Positions 1 through 11,906 of a stretch of DNA of 64,000 bases are shown here, in pieces. The stretch is from assembly GCA_000320605.2 (NCBI GenBank), contig KB445801.1:949506-1013505 (forward strand), in the 5' to 3' direction. Position 1 is the first letter of the stretch. Each line of letters begins with the position of its first letter. The DNA is from Gelatoporia subvermispora B. Taxonomy: Eukaryota > Basidiomycota > Agaricomycetes > Polyporales > Gelatoporiaceae. The notes under the pieces were generated by a model. That model made no database searches and was not told where the DNA came from. It saw only the letters and a program-made list of their open reading frames with translations. The position numbers were made by a program, and so were the translations under genes.

Positions 1-1004
1 AGGAGTCTGGGAGTGCCGTATTTAATGATCATGAGAGAATGGAAAACGCTGGAACTACTCACAGTGTCGAAAGGCGCAGCGTCAAGGGTCGGGTCAACCT
101 TGTCGGCACGAGCGATAGTGTGCGAAGCCAGGAGGGAGACGACCTCGAACGGCGTGAAGCCTCCTGCATCATCGAAACGGGCGAGGATGCTGGTCACATT
201 GTCCTGAGGCTCGGGGATCAAACCATCAATAGCAGGAGCAGTTGCGTTCGGACGGCCCGCAAAGAACGTAGCGCGCGGAGCGCCCTGTAAAGTGTGAATC
301 AGTCATGCGGTCAGGTAAGCAAAATTGTATGCAGGAACTAACAGGGCAGTTAGAAAGCGCGACGGCGCCGGCGAACTGGACAAGGTCACCAGCCGAGATG
401 GTCGGGTGGCTGGACAGGAAGGGGATCAAGTTGTTGACGGAGTCGTCGATACCATTGCTGGCGAAGAACTCGGGCTCAACGAGCGGGAAGATGAGCATCG
501 AGCCATCGGCTCCTCCGCCACTGCATGATATTCGAGATGTCAGTGCTCCCGTTCGTCCAGCGAGAAATTCAAGCCTTATAATGACGCACGCAGAAGGACC
601 CAGGGAGCGGGAGATCGGAATGGCGTCGTCTACAGGATTTCGATGTCACTCTTTATTCGAATTGAAAAACGGGTATTATACTAACGGAAAGTTAGCCGGA
701 TGATTTCGTGTGCTGTGATGGTTGTCAGTGCATTCAGGATGTAACATATTTTTGTTAAGCATACCGTCTTCACCGCAGTCGTTCTGCAATACCATGGACT
801 GCAGGTCCTGGGCGAGCTAAAACGAGACATACTATCATGAATGAACATCGAATTACACAAGCATAACGAGCATACCGGGATGAAGTCGCAGCACACAGCA
901 TTGCTAACGATAGTGCCGTCCGAGCAGACAGCAGAGCTGGAGGCGGGTGCAGCACGCACACTCGCGGCGAGGGCCACGAGAGCGAGGAGAGCAGGGAAAG
1001 CCAT
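1..1004 (-). CDS. mnp: Class II fungal peroxidase, manganese-peroxidase type (3' end beyond window)
   Basis: Secreted haem peroxidase that uses H2O2 to oxidise Mn2+ to Mn3+ for lignin attack. The start at 1004 gives a signal peptide ([18 protein letters not shown]) followed by a Cys-rich mature N-terminus ([18 protein letters not shown]). Later exons give [12 protein letters not shown]; splicing across the next intron rebuilds the distal His in LTFHDAI. Further exons hold the substrate/haem region ([19 protein letters not shown]) and the proximal His in [11 protein letters not shown]. By family alignment the three Mn(II) ligands (two Glu of GEDAHE, Asp of RAD) are present. The position of the catalytic Trp of lignin and versatile peroxidases is Ser (EVVSLLASH), so this is a Mn-type enzyme. 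The frame continues through an intron at about 16-74 into the left edge (APFDT then TP), so the C-terminus is missing and long versus short MnP cannot be decided. Exon 1 is about 876-1004 and exon 2 about 765-816. Confidence 0.93.
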
Positions 1005-3021
1005 TGGATTGTAGTCCGGTGTAAACAAGGTAGGAGACGAGAGTGAGAGAACTCGATGTCCTGAAGTCTTCAGCAGGGCGACACCCTGCTTATATACCAT
1101 TCAGAGAGGCTATGTCTCGGACATAATTGTGCAGCATGAAAGTAGGGCATGTACCAGCGAAGCGGGTAGCTCGCAGGACTGTGGGCGGTTCGCCACGGTT
1201 CCACGAAGTGAACCAGTTCGGTGGGCCGTCCACCACGCGGTAGTGCAGAAAGTGTACGTCCTGAGCCAACGATCCTCCTGAGGATAAGCAGCGAGTGGGA
1301 GAAAATTAGACAACCCTGGAAGTATTCACTATGTATTACTCGGGCTCAAACACGATGGGTCCCGTTTTATTGTCCCCCATGTGTGTGGTCTGTCTCGTGG
1401 TGGTCAAGAAGGTCAACGAGCTCGATGAACCGTACCGAAATTCTGAGTACACTGACAGTATGGTTGTTCGCGATGCAGAACATTGGAATCGGAAATATGA
1501 GACGTGTTGGTCACGGTAAAGGTGAAAGAATAGGGGCACAGTGCACTAACAGAGCAAACCAGCGGTATGGGTACGGTACACAGGCTGAGCCGGCAACACA
1601 GGTAGCATTGCTACGCAGACCCCAGGGTGATGATGTATAATTTGATAACCTGGTATGTGGCCTATTTTTAACGCTTGCTAACCTAAGAAAGGGTGGCTAA
1701 AATTGCACAAGAAATCCGGTGTCTTGGCAATGCTACTTGCATCATCTAGTACAAGCGTGGGGCGGGATACGTCCCTCGCCTTATCGATAAGAAGGGCTTG
1801 AACCATGGTCTCGGTTCCGGTGAGGTCGAATTCGAGGTGGACCCGAGAGGCATAGCTGCTTCTAACGATGCATCTAAATTTGACCAAGCTATTTGGGGCG
1901 AGACGGTCATAGTTGAGCCCGGAGAATGCCCTAATCGTCCCGAAATAACCTCACCTAACGGGTCCGGTCATCGTAAAGGTCATTCGATGCTTTTGGGCAA
2001 TGTAGATGAGAAGAAACTACCCGTCGCCCATTCATCCATGTCACACATTTGTCGAAAGTACTGTCAAGTCTCGCATAGACTGTCGGGAGTTTGTCGCTGG
2101 TAGCTGAGCGAAATACTATCTCAAGTATATTTACCTGCATTGCTTGGCCAACAGCCTCTCGATTGATATATGTCGACGTTTGTCTGTTGACATTTTGTGA
2201 GCATGATGAGTCGAGACCGTTCAGCTCGACTAAAAATGTGGAGAGGATAATAGTGTTGTAGATATTTTTAGCCATCTGCCGCCCGAGTGGGCTCGTGAGA
2301 GCTAAATTCGAGTTCGTCTTGCAAGTTGATCACCTCAGTCCGTGTGGCTCCTACCCTTCGGTCACACGCGAAGCAAGTCGTACTCATGTCCGACGACTGC
2401 TGAGGCTGTCACCACGCTGATTACACGGAGCTTGACTGTCGTTCTGGACTACGGCACAGTGCTTGAGCGTCAGTACCTGAGCGGGCAAGGGAAATTTCGA
2501 AGCTCGGACAACCGGCAAAAGCCCGGTTCGGGAGGCATTCATGCTCACAACAGGCGGAAGAAGCGGCACCTGTGAATATACTGCCAAGACCCTCTGACGC
2601 GGAGCCCAATGGTTTCTGCTGTATTGAAGAATGATATCAACTCGAGCAACGGACAACTCACGGGTTCCGGTATAAGGGATTGGGACATGGCGTCGGATTT
2701 TGGGGTTTTGCTTGCAACAGGTCGCGGGCTCACCAGCCCGTCCTGCTGGTCACCAAGCAGTCCTCCTGTACCTACTCTGAGGTATTCGCACTATCGCCAC
2801 CCGCTATTGTCGTTGAGCTGCGCTTTGAGGCGTACTCTTGCTCATTTCTTGACACTTTGCGTTGTGTTTCGCGCTGCGGCCACCCCACTCTTCATATCTC
2901 TGTTGTGAGTCAACACCCCACAACATATCAACAGACATCCATTGATATGCCCAGCCATCCCAGAGGGTCTAGATATAGCACACAAACGAATTGGAGGAAG
3001 ACGCTGCCTCCCGCACGGTTT
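1005..3021. other. Intergenic, upstream of peroxidase, downstream of MFS gene
   Basis: About 2 kb with only short overlapping open frames and no recognisable domain. The part next to 1004 must hold the peroxidase promoter. A minus-strand stretch around 1680-2275 has some protein-like pieces, but no consistent exon structure could be built from it. Confidence 0.5.
1088..1098 (-). promoter_or_regulatory. TATA box of the peroxidase gene
   Basis: On the minus strand the sequence reads GGTATATAAGC about 85-95 bases upstream of the peroxidase ATG. This is the expected spacing for an inducible TATA promoter in a fungus. The TATA assignment is by position and sequence only. Confidence 0.6.
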
Positions 3022-5202
3022 TCACCGTGCCAGAGGCTTCTCCTTTATGAAGGCAGAGCACACTAAGGCGCACGCGCTGAGCGCAACTGTGAACCAAAGC
3101 GCCGCCTGGATGCCGTCCTGATACGAGAGCACGACGGCAGCGCGCGTCTTCGGGGCGAGCTTGTCCAAGTATTCCAGTGATTCACGGACGTGCGTGATAA
3201 TCTACAATGATGGATCACCATCAGACAGAGCCCGAAAGAATGATGTCTCAATGCGCTCACTTCATCGACATCGGCGCCCGTAAGGCGTTCACGGAGCTTC
3301 TTGCGCAGGGTCTCTTGTGCAATCGTCGTTCCCACAGATAGACCAACGACGGAGCCGAGCGAGCGGAAGAGATATGATACTGTCCTTGGATTAGGGCATG
3401 TCTCTGAACAGGTCATGTAAAACTAACCAGCAGTAGCGATAGCCTGGTCGGCCTGTCCCGCATTGGCGATAAGAGCGATGAGCGTCGTTGTGATTCCAGC
3501 ACCTGACACATGTGTCAGATCTAGCCTCACTCGCATCTACGTTTTGTGCTTACCGTTACCGTAGTTCGTCAAGGTCAGGCCTATATACAATTTATGAGTG
3601 CTATAACGCTAGTGACCCCCCAGAGGCAGATACATACCAACAAAGAGGCCCGCAAGCGAGTGTACCATCAGGCCCGTAACTCCGACAGTGAGGAGTGCTC
3701 CTCCAAACATCATACCAAATACCCCTAAGGTAAGGGCATAGTACTTCCCCGTCGCCTGCATGATGATTCCACTGAGAAGACTGCCTGATACACCACCGAA
3801 GACGCTGGGGAGAAGCGCGACGCCTGCTTGGCGTGCGTTCATGCCGCGGACAGCTTGTAGGTACAGTGAGATGTGGAACATGTAGCATAATGAAGCGCCA
3901 AGCGAGAAGAAGTTGCAGAGATAGCTGAAGACTAACGAAGGGCGAGTAACGATACGGGCGGGGGCGAATGGCTCACGGGCAACCTTTGCCTCAATGACTA
4001 TAAATGCGATGAGGAACACGGCAGCGGCGCAGAAAGAGGTGATGGTGACGCGGTCCGACCAAGTGACATTCCCGCCATGGTCGAGGGCAAGAAGCAAGGA
4101 GAAGACGGCAATGACAAGCGTGGTTGCACCCCCGAAGTCGATACGGGCAAGCTTGGCACGGAGATCGGAGGAGTCTTTCTTGGGAAGGTTGAGGCCAACG
4201 GCAACGCAAAGAGTAGCGATAAGCGTTAGTGGAACTTGGATGAGGAATGCCCTAATGGTCGTTCGATCAGAGCGTACTATAAGATGTCTACTAGAGTGCT
4301 CACCATCTCCAGCCGATGCTATCTGCCAGGAGACCGCCAAGAGGAGCTCCGGTAGCTTGACCTGCAGCGAATGCGATGTTTCCGAAACCTATGGCACGTG
4401 AAAAAGAAGTCCGACAGAAGGTAGCTGTGAGTTCTTACCCTGCCACGTGCCTCGTTGCCGCAGAGGGACGATATCCGACATAACTATGGAAGATATGCTA
4501 CACCAGATCTCACGTGAGTTGGAAAGGTTCGGAGAACTTGGCATTAAGCTTACGTTGTCATACCTCCCCCACCAATCCCTGCGAACGCGCGCGCAGCAAT
4601 GAGCTCAGGCATATTCCGAGCTAAGCCACAGAAGAGGCAGCCAAGCGCGAAGACGACATATGCGAAGATCAAGCATGACTTCCGCCCGAAAATATCGCTG
4701 AGCTAGACGAGGCTGCAATGAGACTCACTTCTCAAACACACGATCTAGCCTCACCTTGCCGTATAGCGGCCTGTACCCAGTCATGTCACCAGATCGTGCG
4801 AAAGAGATCGTCGAACTCACTGGAAGCTTGTCATAGTCAACATGTAACCTGTGGCAATCCAACTGGTGTTCTGTAGGGATTGGAATTGACTGCCGATAGA
4901 GGCATATGTCGCAGTAACAATTGTGTAGTCCATTGCCACAAGAAAGAGGCCAAGAATCATTGGTCCCAGCTATGTTTGCCAATGAGCACAGATATGCAGA
5001 GCCGTCCTAAGTCCTCCAGAGGCTTAATGCTCACCACCGCAATAAGGACCGCCAGTGGCTTCGTATCCTGAGGTGCCTCCGCGGGCTGAGCAACGTCAGA
5101 GTCTGGGTGGTTCTCCGTTCCATTCTGGGTGCCGTAGTCTGTTGTCGTTGGCTGCTCGCGCAACAGGGGCGCAGTCTCGTCTGAAGAGGTTGCGGTAGTC
5201 AT
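3022..5202 (-). CDS. MFS transporter, DHA2/14-TM type (Vba/multidrug-like)
   Basis: Multi-exon proton-driven transporter of the major facilitator superfamily. The N-terminus starting at 5202 is a polar cytosolic tail (MTTATSSDETAPLLREQ) containing an acidic dileucine signal (ETAPLL), which in fungi can direct vacuolar sorting. The first helix exon carries LFLVAMDYTIVTATYASIG, matching the DHA motif-C/TM1 region. Further exons show QNTSWIATGYMLT, PLYGKLSDIFGRKS (MFS motif A), GIGGGGM and RGTWQG, all typical of the DHA2 group that includes yeast Vba basic-amino-acid and Sge1/Azr1 drug exporters. A long exon at about 3609-4255 carries several later helices. The C-terminus reads CSAFIKEKPLAR followed by TGA at 3022-3024. 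Substrate cannot be told from sequence; the dileucine motif favours a vacuolar membrane protein. Confidence 0.88.
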
Positions 5203-5940
5203 GATGGTTTAGCGGCTCCTGTGAGCACTTCGCAGAGGCCTTTTGAACGGAGTTCCGAGGTGCGAAGTGATCTACGGTCGTGAGTCAAGTACAACAGACG
5301 TCTACGGGGTACAGTGAGATTACAAAGACGAAATGAGTGAATCTGACGGGCGATTTGACATGGGGATACGGATGCGGACGGGGGCAACCTGCTTCGTGAT
5401 GGACGTGAGAGACTAGGGGTTACAGGGTAGACCCTAACCCCGATGCAGGTGCTCGCTGCCTTGCTTTTCCAGCACGTTATCCTCGCTTCAGCGCAGCTCA
5501 CTGGCGAAGAATGGATGCGAATTCAGATACAGGTGCAACAGGAACGTTTCACAGAGCGGTTTCTACGTCGAAGGAGCTTACCCCGCGTTCATCGCAGAAG
5601 AGTCAAGACGGCATCCACTTGGCATCGCCTCATGGGCGCTGAGGGGAGCACGGACCTCCGCAGCCAGGGCCCGTGTGAAATGCATCGAAAATAACTACGA
5701 CAGACATCCGCAGTAGATTGGAAGACACAACCCGCCGCTGTGATCATATTCGCGCAAGATCGGAAGGATACTCGGCGATCAGGTAGTCTCATAGTGCCAA
5801 AGTTCACGAATTCGAGCTTCGAAGTAATTTTGAGCCTGAGCCGGCGGTAGGAGGAAGTTCAATGGCATAATCATTCGCATTCCAAACAGCTCATACACAA
5901 GGCAGAAAGAAAACGGGAGAGAACAGAGAGGGGAGACTAT
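5203..5940. other. Intergenic between two minus-strand transporters
   Basis: This 738-base stretch lies upstream of the DHA2-type transporter start (5202) and downstream of the MFSD1-like stop (5941). It should hold the promoter of the former and terminator of the latter. No further gene, repeat or RNA was recognised. Confidence 0.5.
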
Positions 5941-8391
5941 CTACTCTCCGACTGTACCCGCCACGACGTTCCCGTGGACACCCCAGGACACGCCAATACC
6001 GAACATCACCCATCCTATGAGAATGATGCCCAGTGCAATCGCACTATAGATCCAGCGAAGCACCGCCGTCCCCACAGTTGGCGTTTTCAGCAGACGTTCC
6101 TTCTGCTTCAGCTTCGGCTCGTCAGTCTCTTCAGCAGCCTTGACGAGCGCGTTGACACCCTTCTTCTCCGCGAGCCTGCGAATCTCGTCCGGCTTGTCCC
6201 GTGGGGATACCTGCGAGAGCCGTGCCGCAGGGAGTGCAGCGGGCCATGCGTAAGAGACGAACAGGAGTGTGCCAGAGATGGCGACCGAGACGAAAGCATA
6301 GACGAGCCACAACGTGACGGCAGGGTCAAGGGAGTCGGTGGCTGATAGATCCTGCATACGGCCTGCTGCTGTGGTGATGATGACTATTGAGGCCTGCACT
6401 ACAGATTCTGAAAGTGTTCGAGCATGTCAGGTTGTTGGTCACACGATCGCAATGAGAGGAAGACCCACTCTTGATTGCAAAGCTGTCACGGCCAAATATA
6501 TCAGCAAGTATGCCAAGTCGGAATGTAGGGAACTTACCCTGTCGCAAAGTACTGTGGGTCGGGAATGATGTTCCGAACTATTTCCACTTGTGGCGCCGGG
6601 GTTACAGCCTAGTATAGGCGAAGAGTAATAACAACGTCAACACTCGCTTCACTTCGTCCACAGGATGGCTACAAGCTTACCTGCGAAAGAGCATAGAACA
6701 CATATGCCGCAACTGTGGAGCATCGTGTAAGTTGAGTTTCCGGGCGGCGGCAGGGACGTCGCCTTACTGAACGTCGGAACGGTATGGGAGAACTTGAGCA
6801 GCAGCATCGAAATCAGGAAAGTGAGACCAGACAGAAAGACTGCAGATCGGTACGTAATCAGTTTCGATCTGGGATACACGAGAAGTATACACACGGAAGG
6901 TTATCCTGTGGCCATAAACATCGACATAGATGCCCAAGAGTGGAGTCAATCCGGCAGGGAGGAGCAGATAGAAGCTGGACACCCATCCGCCAATGACTGC
7001 ACCCTTCTGGAGGCGCTGCTGTGCAAACTGACTACAGAACAAGTCAGTACTCACTCTCAGCTCAGACGTGTTTATCGCAGGCTACTCACGTGGAGATAGA
7101 GACAAAGGACTGCACACCCGCATTTTCAAAGACAGCAAACGCGACGACGAGCCAGAAGGTCAGCGGGAGGTGCTGAATAGCCTTGATCTTGAACGCCCCC
7201 GCCTTCGACTTCCCAGTGTGCTGCTTCCCGTTCGTCTGGTCAGTGACATTGTAGTGCGCACGCAGGTATCGATCGAGGAAGAACACCGCGATGGCGCAGA
7301 GGAAAGAGAACAAGGCAATCACGGAACTGATCCAGAGCGCCCACGCGTAGGAGCCGAGGTTCACGGTGATGATATTGGCAGTCGACTGGCCGGTGAATTG
7401 TGCCAGGTTTGCGACACTCCTGCCATGCGGTGATCAGCAGACCCCAAGCAAACGTCACAAGTCCTGTCGCACCAAATGGCTCCTGCAATCGAATCGAACA
7501 GTTAGTCACGGCGGCCGCGCCGAATACGTAATTCGCACCGATAGAGAAGGCGAATCCCCGCCCTGGAGCAAAGTACGTCGAGAAGATACGATGTTGCGCA
7601 TTGTCGAGGGAGCCATCGCCGATAGCCGCCAGGACCTTCCCGACGATCAGGAGCGGGTAGCTGTTGAGGTTATTGGTTGCCGCGCCAGACATGACCATAG
7701 CGCCGCTCAGGTGGAAGAAAGCGAGGATGACTGAGAACAATGCGCCGCCCCACTTGTCGATACAGAAGCCGAGCCCAATGCATAGGAATGTGTTGACCTG
7801 CCGTCGATATGCGTCAGCAATGATGCAGTGTCTTATAATATGACATCGCGGCCAAGCGCAACTAACTAGATTGGTCACAGCGACCTAGCCGATGTGTCAA
7901 CACATTTCGAAACACTGTGCGAGCACTGCAACATACCAGAGTCGCGAACTGCGAGTTATTGATATGTGTCTCCTTGATGATCGTCGTCTTTAGAGACCTG
8001 TGATATGTGAGACATTAGAATGCGAGGCAAGTACGCTTGATCGACGCGTACACAATCAAACCCTTAGGATTATCATATAAGTGTCAGATCGACATAACAG
8101 GGGTGTAGAGGGCTCACATTCGACCAATGGTTCCCAACTGGATAGCGGATAGAATATCAGTACACCTTGTCCATCGCACAGTCTGTGGTGAACGAAAGAC
8201 GTACATGTACACAGGCAGGTCAACACGATGATAACCACTTGCCATGCAATGGGCAGCTTCGGCTTCGTAGACGTCGTCGAAGGAGAGTAGGGTAGTATCT
8301 GTTCATCGGTATGACTCGAACCCTTGTCTTGATGGTCATAAGAGACTTTCTCCTCGACGGGGGACTTCTCCGTGCTGCTGCTGCGTTCCAT
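5941..8391 (-). CDS. MFS transporter, MFSD1-like (lysosomal/vacuolar-type)
   Basis: Multi-exon 12-helix transporter. The start at 8391 gives a polar N-terminus (MERSSSTEKSPVEEKVSY) before the first helix (LPIAWQVVIIVLTCLCT); an upstream in-frame ATG at 8451 is possible. Short exons give LGTIGRM and SLKTTIIKETHINNSQFATL, then CIDKWGGALFSVILAFFHLSG, GKVLAAIGDGSLDNAQHRIF and GRGFAFSIGANYVFGAAAVT. Later exons give TFWLVVAFAVFENAGVQSF, GAVIGGWVSSFYLLLPAG and a D-x-x-G-H-R loop (DVYGHR). The order (ID..G after TM2, G..GDGSL.NAQ in TM4, VD..G.R in the second half) matches MFSD1-type transporters, whose animal member exports dipeptides from lysosomes. The C-terminus is about 60 residues with a charged loop (EKKGVNALVKAAEE) and a last helix (IALGIILIGWVMFGIGVSWG); stop TAG at 5941. 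Substrate is not inferable. Confidence 0.82.
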
Positions 8392-10425
8392 TGCCGTAGT
8401 GGATTCCAGTGAACAGGGCGGAGGGCAAGCCACGGAGGAGTTAATTCCCAACTGTCGCTCATCTTATCAGATTATGGGGTGGCGTGGTTGGGAGAAACAG
8501 GCTGGACTAGGTCTCCGTGTGATGGAAAAACTCACAGGTATGGGACGGAAGCGCTGCACAGCGCCTGAGTGTGAGACCCCTCCATTGTGGCACATGTTCT
8601 CACTATTGAATGCCAAGGGCGAACTTGAACGCTCTGCACGCGCTGCCGAAGACTTCGACCTGCCACTACTTTGACAGATCATTCTTATGCCCGACGCATT
8701 GCGGAAGGCCAGACAGCCGCCCGAAAAGGAGGTCGCCGGAATGCAGTATACGCGTGATCCCCCGAGGTAAGCATAGTGAACAAGGGTTAACAGTAGCTGC
8801 TTCTAAAAATAGTTTCCAATTTATTGAGCACGGAGGAGTGGGATGCGAGCTAAATATAGAACTGGTCTTATCTGATAATCGGGCCCCGCCATGAGCCGTT
8901 CCGAATGGGGTGACATATTTCCGCAAGGTCTCCATGAGCTGCACTCGATGTATCCATCGGCAGTTCCGGCATCGTGAACAATGTCAAATAGCAAGCCTCT
9001 AGAAATCCACATAGAACAAAATGGACCAGGATGCGACGAGTGATTGGCGTGCAGAAGAGAATAAACGTCAGCAACGTACACGTATCTGAATTGAAAGCCG
9101 TCCCGTGAAGGAAGCGGCGGGTTCCAGATGTGTGTGTTCCTGGGTCGTGCCTAGCCTGAATCTTCTTAACATGCGCATAATCGAGCTGGATGTCACGAAA
9201 GGTCCTAAGGACAGCGAGGAACATGAAGTTGTCCAGGTTAGGCGGACTGAATTGCGACAGATGTGTCCTTGGCATGCGTCACAAGGTCGGGAGTTCCTCG
9301 AAGGCAATCAACCACCAAGAAAAGACTTCGTCGGTTTCTAAGATCCCAAACTTGCACGCTCTCGCAGGCACCAAGACTGCGCGGCTCGGTCCATTTACTC
9401 ACTGGCTAGGGGACAGTGTGAGACGATATTTTCGAATCCGAGGTAAAACTGGCGGCCGCAAGCTGTACCTATCTTATCAGAAATGGGCATGCAAGCACGT
9501 GATGGCTTACAATTTGGCCTGCGGGGCATAATCTTCTGTCCTGTCCTCGTCGGCCCCCGATTCGGAGTTCGGATGTCCGTTCATCCAAGCGTTGCCTTGA
9601 ATGCAGCATCTTATGCGTGAAAGAGAACCTCCGGTCGTTTGGAAATGGCATGGAGCCTGTTTGACAAGTCCTGGAAGCTGCGAGCATTGCAGGAACTACA
9701 GGCTGCAGAGTCTTCAAGACTAGTCACGAGAGGATGTACGGTCACACCATCCACAAGACGGTCAGATTGTCGACACCGTTTATGAATACACACATGCAGC
9801 ATATGCGCTCCGAGAAACGCATACTACTAGTTGCACAAGTTGCAGACATCCAGAGGTGGGGTGCAGGAGATCGGATAAAAGGTATATGAGAAGCAGTAAC
9901 GCGTTTTGTTCAGGGACCGGGCCAGGACATTTCATTCACGATGATGTGGCCACAGGTTCTCCAGCTCAATTACCAATGGAACGTGAGGATATCCACAAGT
10001 TAAGGGCCTGTTCGGTAACTCCGCTTCGCAAGGCCGACTCCACCAAAATCAAAGCGTCCGCTTCATTTTTGTCGGCCTCGGCCTAGCAAAACGGGCGCTT
10101 ACAGAGCCATCTGCACCTATTTCGAGCGGAGCGGACGCCTCGGCCTCGCGAAGCGGAGTTCCCGAACAGGTCCTAAAGGCCCCGCGAGTTCCTCGTGCCG
10201 ACCTGGCAAGACGAGCCAGCGACGAGAGCGAGCGCCTCGCCTCCTCGCACGTGGCACTCGAGAGCCGGTGACATGTGACAAGTCACAAAGCAATGCGCGT
10301 GACGCGACGCGTCTGCCGAGGAGCGTGTCCGCGGTCACGGCCACCGCCCTGCTCTCCATCCTTCCTCTCCTCTCTCTGGTCGCATCTCATTCTGCTTGGT
10401 ATACCCAGCCCTTACACGCCGCACG
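8392..10425. other. Intergenic, contains a MITE
   Basis: About 2 kb between the MFSD1-like start and ASF1. It contains the inverted-repeat element at 10004-10173. The rest has short open frames on both strands without recognisable domains. The last 200 bases should be the ASF1 promoter. Confidence 0.5.
10004..10173. mobile_element. MITE, PIF/Harbinger (Tourist-like) type
   Basis: A 170-bp non-coding element bounded by terminal inverted repeats of about 35 bases with four or so mismatches. The left end starts GGGCCTGTTCGGTAACTCCG; the right end, read on the minus strand, starts GGACCTGTTCGGGAACTCCG. Both continue with CTTCGC[A/G]AGGCCGA. The element is flanked by direct TAA trinucleotides (10001-10003 and 10174-10176). 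A 3-bp TWA target duplication with GGGCCTGTTYGG-like termini is the mark of PIF/Harbinger elements. There is no internal coding capacity, so it must have been moved by a transposase elsewhere. It lies about 250 bp upstream of ASF1. Confidence 0.82.
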
Positions 10426-11183
10426 ATGTCTATTGTAACGATAAGGGTAGGTCTTTCCATCAAATTATCGCGCCACGTGCTCAGTGTCTTGCTCAGAATG
10501 TCGAGTTCCTGAACAACCCCGCACGATTCCTGGATCCATACCACTTCCGCGTTACGTTTGAATGCATAGCGCCCTTACCAGAAGGTGGGAAATACAATGA
10601 TTGCATTTGATGGGGTCTAACACGCCGACCGATCACGCGTCTTTCGCGTTGCAGACCTCGAGTGGCGCCTCATCTACGTCTCATCACCCGGGAATGAGGA
10701 GCTCGACCAGGAGCTCGACGACTGCCTCGTCGGTCCTGTACCTGTTGGTGTGAACTCATTTGAGTTTGAGGGAAGCCCCCCGTCGCCCGACAAGATCCCA
10801 CCAGAAGACGTCCTCGGCGTGGCCGCGCTGATCTTGACTGGCTCGTACAAAGACCAGGAGTTCGTGCGCGTGGGGTACTACCAGAATACCGAGTACGACA
10901 ACGAGGAGATGAATGAGGCACAACCGGAGCCTATCCGGTTTGATCGGCTTGTTCGGGACATCAACACGAAGCCGAGAGTAACAAGGTTCCAGATCAAGTG
11001 GTACGGCGTTGTCGTGTGCCGGCTGTTCTGGGTTTACCTGACCGTACACTGTTTACCAGGGATGTTTCGCCACAGAGACCAGGTCAGGCTGTGTCCGCAG
11101 GTGCCGCAACATCAGCAGCGGTTCCCTCTGCGAACGACATCGATATGGAGGACGCAATAGATACCAATGGTACTTCTTCATGA
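10426..11183 (+). CDS. ASF1: Histone chaperone ASF1
   Basis: Histone H3-H4 chaperone used in nucleosome assembly, handing H3-H4 to CAF-1 or HIR. Exons 10426-10446, 10497-10584, 10655-11000 and 11060-11183 join in frame to 192 residues. The N-terminal immunoglobulin-like core is fully recognisable: [74 protein letters not shown] and [11 protein letters not shown]. After the core (about residue 155) comes a short low-complexity tail ending [15 protein letters not shown], far less acidic and shorter than the tail of yeast Asf1. The intron after exon 1, seven codons in, is typical for this fungal group. A MITE sits about 250 bp upstream of the ATG. Confidence 0.97.
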
Positions 11184-11906
11184 CAGTCGAGGGTATACTT
11201 GTGAGTGCAGATGATCGTCCCCGTTGAATTCGTAGCTGATAATGCGATAGCTAGCCGAATTCGTGCCTCCATATTTTATACGGATATATTCCTCAAGCAG
11301 CATATACATGAGACATGATAGATGCTCGAGCTAGAGCATTGATCTCCCTTCCGATTGCAAACGTTTGTGCAACGATGCTATGGATTGTAGCGGACCAAAA
11401 TGTATGACATCAAGCCTTGTAACACATCGACAATTTATTAGTTCCTTCCATGACCCATACTGCATAAGCCTTGAGGCCTTGAGGCCTGACACACACGCCG
11501 AACCATGCCGTATTCGAGCAGAACATGTAACGAAGATCGTGGCCAAGGCACCATCTCGGGTAGTCCTGACATCCAGTGCCGCTGGATGTCACAGCTGTCG
11601 TACTTTGTTCGAAAGCCTGGGCGGTGTCTAGCAGCTGGATATAACATTTCGTCATGGACATCGAGTCCAAGTGCTCTATTGATGTGAAAGCCTTTTGGGA
11701 ATAGGAACTCACAAAAAGCCAGTGAGCAGCGGCGTTCTCCTGAATTTGAGCTCGCCAAGTACCTCTTAAACATATACGGCATCTTGAGTCTTAGCCGCGG
11801 ACGCCCAGCGCTCATATGCCGCCCTGAAAGATCTCTCATAAGCAGTGTCGACATTCAAAAGGGCCCAGCACGCACTGACTTTCGTCCCGCTCATCTCACT
11901 CTCGCC
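11184..11906. other. Intergenic
   Basis: A 723-base stretch between ASF1 and the hemerythrin-like gene, both on the plus strand. Open frames on both strands lack domains, and nothing structured was recognised. It should contain the ASF1 terminator and the promoter of the next gene. Confidence 0.5.

Noticed and set aside
1..1004. Lignin peroxidase or versatile peroxidase
   Set aside because: The position of the surface catalytic Trp is Ser, while the three Mn(II) ligands are present.
1678..2275. Minus-strand open stretches that look partly protein-like (e.g. LVKFRCIVRSSYASRVHLEF)
   Set aside because: No set of introns gave one consistent frame: two different frames looked equally likely after the same acceptor, and no domain was recognised.
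2680..3066. Open plus-strand frame of 128 codons
   Set aside because: Its end overlaps the MFS gene antisense, the composition is unlike a real protein, and there are no splice or domain features.
8868..9341. Minus-strand frame with a hydrophobic part (TFILFCTPITRRILVHFVLC)
   Set aside because: Considered as a membrane-protein fragment. No neighbouring exons or family motifs could be found, so it is left as intergenic.
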